Below, piece by piece: positions 58,271 to 64,000 of a stretch of DNA of 64,000 bases. The DNA lies in the NCBI GenBank assembly GCA_944349335.1, contig CALVMW010000001.1:16309-80308 (forward strand), read 5' to 3'. Source of the stretch: an uncultured Bacilli bacterium (GTDB taxonomy: Bacteria; Bacillota_I; Bacilli_A; RFN20; CAG-288). Below the pieces are notes generated by a model, which was not told the DNA's origin, did not search any database, and saw nothing but the letters and a program-made list of their open reading frames with translations. The first letter of the stretch is position 1, and each line of letters opens with the position of its first letter. The position numbers and the translations under genes are program-made.

Positions 58271-59461
58271 TTATATGACTTTAAAACCTCTTTCAGTAAA
58301 GTATTTAACTATCTCTTCTTTATGATGTCCTATAATCATAATTTCATGATTTCCTAGACTCTCTTTAAGAAGTTTATCAAGAGAGTGTAACTTTAAGACT
58401 ACTTGAGTGCGGCAGAGATGTTTTTCATACAAGTCTTTTTCTAAGTAACCTTCTTCAACAAATAACTCATTTAAATCAGCATTGATTCTAAATAAGGTAA
58501 CATCACCTTCTTTAATTTCACCGTGTATACCAACACCGATGCCTGATTCAAAATGAGTATCAAAAGTATAAGATGAACACATTGATAAAGGTAATGTGCA
58601 ATGGGCTAAAGTAATCAAATTATGATCGACGTCGATCCTTGAAGGATTGCACTGGAAGGAAGGTAACTTTAAGATGTACTTAGAAACAAACATTGATAAC
58701 ATCGAAGGAATATCACCTTCACAAGTACCTAAACAATCTTCCTGAGAATTAAAGATAGCTAAAGCTAAACAAGCTGTAGTTTTCAAGCTAGATAAAAGAT
58801 CAAAACAACGGATAGTTAAACCAGCAAGTTGATGTTTATCCTTAATATTTTTTAAAGCTAAATATAATCTATAAGCCTTAGATAACTCATCAGTATCAAA
58901 AGAAGAAGCAAATGAAGGAAGGATAAACTCTTTGATGCTATTATATTCTTCCTCTACTTCTTTTATATCGATATCGACTAATTTAATTGAAAATAATTTA
59001 CTAGCTTTATCATAATCGACATCACTTGAAATAAGCCAGTCAGAAGGATGACCGATAACACCTAAACGATAAGTAGTTTCGATTTCAATTGGTTTTTTAG
59101 CTAAATCCTTCATTCTCCTATCTAAGTAAGAGATATCGCCATGTAAAACTTCACCTTTTAAATGATGCCTTTTTAAAAAAGCCATTATCTCTAAAGAAGC
59201 AGCTAAAGAATTATTAGTTCCATATGTTAAAAGATAATAAGGCTCTTTTAATTTACCAAAAGCTTGTAAAAATAAATTTTCACTGCCACCTGATTGAACA
59301 AGAACTAATGATAAATCGGCATCCTCATAAAATTTATTAACGTCAGAAATAAAGGTAAAAGAATAACCTTTTTTACTTAAGGGTTCAAGGAGTTTACTTG
59401 TTTCTTCAATGAGTCTCTGATTATGTAAGGAAGAGACAATAGGATAAATGTTTACTTTCAT
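58271..59461 (-). CDS. L-fucose/L-arabinose isomerase-like protein
   Basis: 396 residues. The C-terminal half has the FucI/AraA-type metal-site order: Glu in GTCEGDIPSMLSM, LPSFQCNPSRIDVDHNLITLAHC (in parts, with Asp and His ligands) and HFESGIGVGIHGEIKEGDVTLFRI (in parts). The N-terminal half carries LVQSGGSENLFLQAF and RLGVIGHPSDWLISSDVDY, similar to the substrate-sensing lobes of this fold. Short for a FucI (about 590), close to 'fucose isomerase-like' proteins. It lies between the nucleoside importer permease and leuS, suggesting a role with imported ribosides or sugars, but the substrate cannot be inferred. Confidence 0.65.
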   Translation of the reverse strand: MKVNIYPIVSSLHNQRLIEETSKLLEPLSKKGYSFTFISDVNKFYEDADLSLVLVQSGGSENLFLQAFGKLKEPYYLLTYGTNNSLAASLEIMAFLKRHHLKGEVLHGDISYLDRRMKDLAKKPIEIETTYRLGVIGHPSDWLISSDVDYDKASKLFSIKLVDIDIKEVEEEYNSIKEFILPSFASSFDTDELSKAYRLYLALKNIKDKHQLAGLTIRCFDLLSSLKTTACLALAIFNSQEDCLGTCEGDIPSMLSMFVSKYILKLPSFQCNPSRIDVDHNLITLAHCTLPLSMCSSYTFDTHFESGIGVGIHGEIKEGDVTLFRINADLNELFVEEGYLEKDLYEKHLCRTQVVLKLHSLDKLLKESLGNHEIMIIGHHKEEIVKYFTERGFKVI

Positions 59462-59472
59462 AATGTACCTTT

Positions 59473-60498
59473 CTATTTTTCACTTTTATCGTAGGGAATA
59501 CCTTCTGCCTTAGGAACATGCGAGTGTTTAGAGAAGAAGATGAGCGATAGGAAAGCGAGAAGGTAAGGAAGCATATAATAAAACGCGCGGTTAGTTAAGA
59601 TAGAGTTGATCTGAGGGAAAGTTGAGAGATAAGAAGTAAAAGTCGGAGCAAAAGCGGAGAAGAAAGCAAAGAATAGAGCCGCAAAAATAATATTAGTTGC
59701 TTTCCAGTTACCAAATATTTCAATAGCTAAAACTAAGAAACCGTAACCTAAAGCATCGATTTGCCAATTGCCGACGAATATATCAAAATATGAGAAGATA
59801 ATAAATCCGCCAAAGGCAGCAGCAGCTGAACCTATAAGTGTTCCTAAGTAGCGCATACGCTTTACATTGATACCGACACTATCACAAGCTGCCGGATTCT
59901 CACCGCAGGCTCTAAGTCTTAAACCGAAGCGTGTCTTATTCATCACTAACCATAATACAATTATAGCGATAAAACCGATGATTATAGCGACATTTAAGCC
60001 CATCAGAGCAAAATTAAAAAACTCATTCCCAGTATCTGGCGATAAATATTGACTTAAGGAAAGAGAACCTAAAGAAACTTCAGGAGAATCGATACCAGTG
60101 ATGGAAGTATTGATAATAGTACAAGCAGCGACGGCGAAAGTATTTAAAGCTGTACCGACAATAGTTTGGTTAGCTTTTAATTTGATAGAGACAAAGGAAA
60201 GAAGATAAGAGAATAAAATACCGACTACTATTGCAACTAAACCAGCGAGAAGGAAAAATAATTGAACACCAGCTGTCGTAGTAACTAAAAACGAAGTAGG
60301 ATTAGCTTCACCGACTAATTTCATAAAGATGACACCGGAAAATGCACCGACAACCATCGAACCTTCTAAGGCAATATTGATGATACCTGAACATTCAGAG
60401 AACATACCACCATATGAACCTAGGATAAAGCCTATACCATAAATAATGAAATAACGGACTAATGAGCCCCAATCATAAGCACCAAATGAGCTAGGCAT
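59473..60498 (-). CDS. nupQ: BMP-family nucleoside ABC transporter, second permease (NupQ-like)
   Basis: 341 residues, about 8-10 membrane spans, BPD_transp_2 family. Typical start FILGSYGGMFSECSGIINIALEGSMVVGAF (in parts, matching the 'G.fser.GvvNig.EGmml' block), IKLKANQTIVGTALN, GLRLRACGENPAACDSVGINV and GFLVLAIEIFGNWK. Forms the channel with the preceding permease. Its ATG overlaps that gene's stop; the isomerase-like gene follows 11 bases later. Confidence 0.9.
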   Translation of the reverse strand: MPSSFGAYDWGSLVRYFIIYGIGFILGSYGGMFSECSGIINIALEGSMVVGAFSGVIFMKLVGEANPTSFLVTTTAGVQLFFLLAGLVAIVVGILFSYLLSFVSIKLKANQTIVGTALNTFAVAACTIINTSITGIDSPEVSLGSLSLSQYLSPDTGNEFFNFALMGLNVAIIIGFIAIIVLWLVMNKTRFGLRLRACGENPAACDSVGINVKRMRYLGTLIGSAAAAFGGFIIFSYFDIFVGNWQIDALGYGFLVLAIEIFGNWKATNIIFAALFFAFFSAFAPTFTSYLSTFPQINSILTNRAFYYMLPYLLAFLSLIFFSKHSHVPKAEGIPYDKSEK

Positions 60499-61658
60499 TA
60501 CTCTCCCTCCTCAATTAAAAGTTCTTTTTTGGCTTTTAATTTATTTTCTTTTCTTTCGTAAAGATAATTCATAATGTACATAAAGAAGGATGAGAAAGAA
60601 GCAACATAGATGATTATCGATTTAATCAGTTCAGTATAATGAACATTATAAGCTGAAGAAATAGTCGACATCTGCGATTGTGCACCATCGATCATCGTCA
60701 ATAATAAAGAAGATAAGATACAACCTATAGGTGAATTTTGAGCGATAAGAGCAACAGAAATTCCCGTAAATCCATCAGAGATCAAGGCATTATTAGAGGA
60801 GTCCCATCTAAAGCGAGGAGGATTAAGGGGATTAGCATAAAGCATATAACCAGCTAATCCAGCTAAAGCACCAGATATAGTCATCGCTAAAATAATATTT
60901 TTAGTTTGATTCATACCTGAATACTGACTAGCGAAACGATTAGAGCCAGTCAAACGAAGCTCAAAACCAAACTTTGTCTTAAAAAGGATTATTTCAAAAA
61001 TAATAACTAAGACTAATGAAATAATAATACCGATCGAGATACCATTATCAGCTCCTAAAGAAGGCATACGACCATTAAGAGGCATATTAATTAACTCAGC
61101 AGGAGTATTCCTATCTTTAAATGAGGAATCTAGTCCTAATGAACCGATCAGTCCAATTATGTAATAGATAATCCAATTCAACATGATTCCTGATAAAACT
61201 TCATTAACATTAAATTTCGCTTTTAAAAAGCCAGGAATAAAACCAGCGATAGCACCTACAAGGATTCCTGAAAGCATACAAACAAAGAAATTATTACCCA
61301 TAATACCTAAACATATCGAAGTGAAAGCGCCCGCAGTAACTTGACCAGTGATGCCAATATTAAATAATCCGAGTTTAAAAGAAAAGGCGATTGCAAGACC
61401 AGTTAACATCATCGGAGTAGCTTGATAGATCATTCTGGCAGGATTATGAGTTAAAGAATATGAGAATAAAGTACCTAAACCGGGAAGAGCACTATCAGCA
61501 TCTAAAGCGAGCATAACAATGAATCCGACTAAAAAGCCTAAAAGGACAGATATCAATCCAGATATAAGTGAACCAAATCCTTTTTTGCCGTTAAGAAAAT
61601 GACAAAATCCGGCTACTTTGTCAAAACCATTTTTGCAATTTTCAATAAGTTTACTCAT
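60498..61658 (-). CDS. nupP: BMP-family nucleoside ABC transporter, first permease (NupP-like)
   Basis: 386 residues. A cytoplasmic N-terminus of about 25, then about 8-10 spans. Family blocks: TPMMLTGLAIAFSFKLGLFNIGITGQ (in parts), FNVNEVLSGIMLNWI, FGFELRLTGSNRFASQYSGMN and GFTGISVALIAQNSPIGCI. ATG 61658 follows GGAGG; the ORF extension to 61751 lies within the ATPase gene and was rejected. Overlaps the ATPase gene by 8 bases and nupQ by 1. Confidence 0.9.
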   Translation of the reverse strand: MSKLIENCKNGFDKVAGFCHFLNGKKGFGSLISGLISVLLGFLVGFIVMLALDADSALPGLGTLFSYSLTHNPARMIYQATPMMLTGLAIAFSFKLGLFNIGITGQVTAGAFTSICLGIMGNNFFVCMLSGILVGAIAGFIPGFLKAKFNVNEVLSGIMLNWIIYYIIGLIGSLGLDSSFKDRNTPAELINMPLNGRMPSLGADNGISIGIIISLVLVIIFEIILFKTKFGFELRLTGSNRFASQYSGMNQTKNIILAMTISGALAGLAGYMLYANPLNPPRFRWDSSNNALISDGFTGISVALIAQNSPIGCILSSLLLTMIDGAQSQMSTISSAYNVHYTELIKSIIIYVASFSSFFMYIMNYLYERKENKLKAKKELLIEEGE

Positions 61659-63549
61659 CTTTAACCTCCATCCTCTTAGCACCAGACATATATAAACCGA
61701 TCTCTTTTCGATCAGTATTTTTTGGATCCAAGCTAGCGACAATTTCACCATTGTACATAACTAATATTCTGTCAGCTAAGTTCATAACTTCGTCTAATTC
61801 AAGAGAGACAAGTAAGATGGCTTTGCCTTCATTTCTTTTATCGACTAGATCTTTATGGATCATTTCAATTGCACCGACATCGAGTCCTCTCGTCGGTTGA
61901 CAAGCGATTATCAAAGATGAATCTCTATCTAATTCACGGGCGATGATAGCTTTCTGTTGATTGCCACCTGACATCGATCTAACCGTCGAATCTAAGCCGA
62001 GTGAAGAGCGGATATCATAATTCTTGATGAGCTCTTTTCCATAATCGATCTTCTTTTTCTCATTAATAAAACCGCAGTTTTGGAATCCCTTTTCAAAATA
62101 ACGCTGCAAAACAAGATTATCTTTTAAGGAAAAATCGAGGGCTAAACCATATTTTTGACGATCTTCGGGAATGTGAGAAATGCCTGAGATGCATCTTTTT
62201 CTTACAGAAAGATCTTCTAAATGTACATCGATCAGTCTATCCATCTTATCTTCTTCTTGAGGTAAGGTATATCTTTTAACCGAATATTTTGTATAAGAAT
62301 GATTGTCCTTATAGAGACTTATCATCTCTTTATAAGTGAGCTTCTTACCATTAGCATCCTTATTTTTAAAGAAGATAACTTTAAATAATGAAGATATATA
62401 ATTCGCACATCTTCTAATAACTGGAGCTACTGGGTTATAAATATAATTGACAGTAAAAGCTTTTAAATGCTCTTTTAAAAAAACGTAAGCGAACTTGATA
62501 TTTCCTTTGATATAGCGGATAGATTTATTAAAGATATTCTCTTTACCTTTTTTATTTAAATCAATATATCTATATCTATCGACATCATGTAAGATACACT
62601 CACCATTTCTAATTCTTTTTATTCCAGTTAATGCATAAACTAATTCGCTCTGTCCATTGCCTTCAATACCAGCTAGAGCAACTATTTCATTAGCATGAAC
62701 ATCAAAAGAAACATTGTGAACGACATCTTTCTTTTTATCCTCATCATAAACGGTAACATTTTTTACTGTCAGGATCGTTTTACCCTGTTCAATTTCTTTC
62801 TTTTTAATGTTTAAATCGACATTTCTACCGACCATCATATAGGAAAGTTCATCAACATCCGTCTCGTTTTTATTAACTGTCGCAATCAATTTACCTTTTC
62901 TTAAAACTGATATACGATCTGATATCTCCATAATTTCATTTAACTTATGAGAGATAAAGAGGATCGATTTACCCTCTTTTACCAGTTCTTTCATCGATTG
63001 CATTAAATCGTCGATCTCTTGAGGAGTTAAAACGGCTGTCGGCTCATCAAAAATAAGAACATGATTATCCCTAAAAAGCATTTTAAGTATTTCTACTTTT
63101 TGTTGTTCTCCAACAGCCATATCATCAATTTTTTTATCTAAATCAACTTCAAATTTATATTTTTGACAAAGTTCCTGTAATTTAGCTCTAACGCTTTTAG
63201 GCTTTAAAAATCCAAATAGTCCCGTAGTCGGCTCATTTCCTAATATGATATTTTCAATCGCAGTATAACAACCGACTAACTTAAAATGTTGATGAACCAT
63301 ACCGATGCCATATTTTGTAGCATCGTTAGGATTTCTTATAAAAACCTCTTCTCCATCGACTAAAATAGTTCCAGAATCCGGATAATTTAAGCCAAAAAGA
63401 ATCGACATCAAGGTTGATTTACCAGCACCATTTTCACCTAATAGCGCATGGATTTCACCTCTTCTTAACGTAAGAGAGATATCATCATTAGCGACAATAC
63501 CAGGAAAGGATTTAGTTATATTTCTAAGTTCAATCACGTTTTCTTCCAT
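61651..63549 (-). CDS. nupO: BMP-family nucleoside ABC transporter ATPase (NupO-like) with a large insertion in NBD2
   Basis: 632 residues, two ATPase domains. NBD1: Walker A LLGENGAGKSTLM, MAVGEQQKVEI signature, Walker B VLIFDEPTAVLTP. NBD2: ALAGIEGNGQSEL (degenerate P-loop usual for the family), SHIPEDRQKYGL, SMSGGNQQKAIIARE, ACQPTRGLDVGA. Homologues are about 510 residues; the extra length is one basic, aromatic-rich segment at about 332-445 (62215-62556), between the NBD2 Walker A strand and SGISHIPEDR. Start ATG 63549 with AGAGGTG; a GTG at 63558 is part of that site. Energises nucleoside uptake. Confidence 0.9.
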   Translation of the reverse strand: MEENVIELRNITKSFPGIVANDDISLTLRRGEIHALLGENGAGKSTLMSILFGLNYPDSGTILVDGEEVFIRNPNDATKYGIGMVHQHFKLVGCYTAIENIILGNEPTTGLFGFLKPKSVRAKLQELCQKYKFEVDLDKKIDDMAVGEQQKVEILKMLFRDNHVLIFDEPTAVLTPQEIDDLMQSMKELVKEGKSILFISHKLNEIMEISDRISVLRKGKLIATVNKNETDVDELSYMMVGRNVDLNIKKKEIEQGKTILTVKNVTVYDEDKKKDVVHNVSFDVHANEIVALAGIEGNGQSELVYALTGIKRIRNGECILHDVDRYRYIDLNKKGKENIFNKSIRYIKGNIKFAYVFLKEHLKAFTVNYIYNPVAPVIRRCANYISSLFKVIFFKNKDANGKKLTYKEMISLYKDNHSYTKYSVKRYTLPQEEDKMDRLIDVHLEDLSVRKRCISGISHIPEDRQKYGLALDFSLKDNLVLQRYFEKGFQNCGFINEKKKIDYGKELIKNYDIRSSLGLDSTVRSMSGGNQQKAIIARELDRDSSLIIACQPTRGLDVGAIEMIHKDLVDKRNEGKAILLVSLELDEVMNLADRILVMYNGEIVASLDPKNTDRKEIGLYMSGAKRMEVKDE

Positions 63550-63575
63550 CAAGAACACCTCTTCTATTTTTTAAT

Positions 63576-63603
63576 AAAAAGGTAGAGAATAATCTCTACC
63601 TTA
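63576..63603 (-). terminator. Terminator/attenuator between binding protein and ATPase genes
   Basis: Stem GGTAGAGA/TCTCTACC (63581-63588 with 63593-63600), 4-base loop; read on the - strand it is followed by TTTTT. It sits between the binding-protein stop and the ATPase start, a place where partial termination commonly keeps binding protein more abundant than the membrane complex. Confidence 0.75.
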
Positions 63604-63608
63604 ACTAA

Positions 63609-64000
63609 TTAAGCGATGTAATTAATACTAACTTTTGCGGAGCAACCAAAGTTGTGTGTAGATAATTGTTCATTATTGGAATTGGAGTTAACTTTGACTG
63701 AACCATCTTTAAGCATAGCTAAAATTGAATCGTATTCTTCAATTGTGAAGTTCTCAAATCCCCAGCAATCAGGATCACCAGTAGTTTCAGGTGTAGGTAA
63801 GACGCAAGATTCAGACTGAGCACCGACAGTGACAACTTCACCAGCTAAGGAATCACCCCAGCTTAAGTCATTTTGAACATAAGTAGTTAAAAGGACTTCA
63901 GTAGATTCTTGTAAATTCTTCATTGCCGAAGTGATGCAAGTATCTTGGCTTTGACCTAATGAGGTATCAGCGTGCTGGTTAACATCAACACCGATCCAAG
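63609..64000 (-). CDS. BMP-family nucleoside-binding lipoprotein, C-terminal part (start outside window)
   Basis: 130 residues visible, open to the window edge; first full codon at 63998. The sequence reads WIGVDVNQHADTSLGQSQDT, CITSAMKNLQESTEVLLTTY, then VTVGAQSE and a short C-terminal region with IEEYDSILAMLKDGSVKV. This is the 'IGVDsDQ......vLTS..K' and 'l...I.sG.i.V' pattern of BMP/PnrA-type purine-nucleoside binding proteins. It is the first gene seen of the binding protein-ATPase-permease-permease set. A cysteine-rich tail segment (SCVLPTPETTGDPDCWGF and FGCSAKV) is unusual for the family. Confidence 0.82.
   Translation of the reverse strand, partial: WIGVDVNQHADTSLGQSQDTCITSAMKNLQESTEVLLTTYVQNDLSWGDSLAGEVVTVGAQSESCVLPTPETTGDPDCWGFENFTIEEYDSILAMLKDGSVKVNSNSNNEQLSTHNFGCSAKVSINYIA

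Noticed and set aside
61659..61751. N-terminal extension of the NupP-like permease
   Set aside because: It overlaps 93 bases of the ATPase gene; a good GGAGG precedes ATG 61658.
1..64000. Insertion sequences, prophage or transferred islands
   Set aside because: No transposase, phage structural gene or att-like repeat; the only recombinase is a chromosomal Xer protein. ThyX alone does not make a phage region.
1..64000. Mycoplasma genetic code (TGA = Trp)
   Set aside because: Many genes end at TGA exactly where homology ends or the next gene starts (rsfS, era-ybeY, xseA-nusB junctions), and Trp is encoded by TGG.

Overview
The window is a compact, low-GC (roughly one third G+C by eye) piece of bacterial chromosome. 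It is almost entirely coding, and most genes lie in operons that overlap by 1 to 20 bases. Standard code fits: TGA ends many genes and TGG encodes Trp. The gene content is that of a reduced Bacilli/Mollicutes-like Firmicute: mraZ-rsmH, dnaB/dnaI-type primosome genes, the yqeG-yqeH-nadD/yqeK-rsfS block, nusB-xseA-xseB-dxs-recN, single-chain GlyRS, YneF, and an EF-P whose tip loop (NKTAM) resembles Mycoplasma-type EF-P. Gene neighbourhoods are eroded: dgkA, aroE, yhbY, folD, ispA, tlyA and argR are missing from their usual places, and the division/cell-wall cluster stops after rsmH. The MEP isoprenoid pathway is represented (dxs, ispG, ispH). An uncultivated gut RF39-like lineage is my best guess, but this is inference.

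Layout. 1-2.6 kb (+): end of thyX, a DUF177/YceD-like gene, then mraZ-rsmH and a small membrane protein. 2.6-6.9 kb (-): pyk, a ROK sugar kinase and thrS. 7.1-20.2 kb (+): DnaB-like and DnaI-like replication proteins, a C39 peptidase/membrane protein, a YbeY-cytidine deaminase fusion, era, recO, glyQS, dnaG, rpoD, trmK, nif3 and a second sigma factor. 20.2-21.0 kb (-): ispH. 21.1-28.1 kb (+): apt, rel, hisS, aspS and a DEAD-box helicase. 28.1-29.2 kb (-): ispG. 29.3-30.2 kb (+): rpmG, efp, yneF. 30.3-31.0 kb (-): plsY. 31.1-39.3 kb (+): parE, parC, yqeG, yqeH, a NadD-like/YqeK fusion, rsfS, mtnN. 39.3-39.8 kb: a non-coding stretch packed with TAGTACTA palindromes. 39.8-52.6 kb (-): one long operon from tex through nusB, xseAB, dxs, recN, dinB, xerD and deoB to a lipoprotein and an ABC permease. 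52.8-55.7 kb (+): two tandem PepC-like peptidases and a lone FakA-type domain. 55.8-64 kb (-): a BMP/Nup-type nucleoside ABC importer (binding protein cut by the window edge), a fucose-isomerase-like protein, and leuS.

The genes serve information processing (five aminoacyl-tRNA synthetases, primase, two sigma factors, topoisomerase IV, ribosome-assembly GTPases and factors) and salvage (cytidine deaminase, Apt, MtnN, DeoB, a nucleoside importer). That fits a host- or community-dependent organism.

The most unusual items are: (i) an array of about 15 TAGTACTA-type palindromes, twelve of them paired at an exact 11-bp pitch, between two convergent genes; (ii) a binding lipoprotein whose two lobes appear in swapped order (circular permutation); (iii) a complete C39 peptidase joined to six membrane segments but no ATPase, behind a hairpin that buries its ribosome-binding site; (iv) a DnaI-like helicase loader that has lost its ATP-binding motifs; (v) a NadD domain with a destroyed active site fused to YqeK; (vi) a YbeY-Cdd fusion; (vii) a primary sigma factor with a lysine-rich tail of about 140 residues, plus a second sigma factor nearby; (viii) a NupO-type ATPase with an insertion of about 110 residues.
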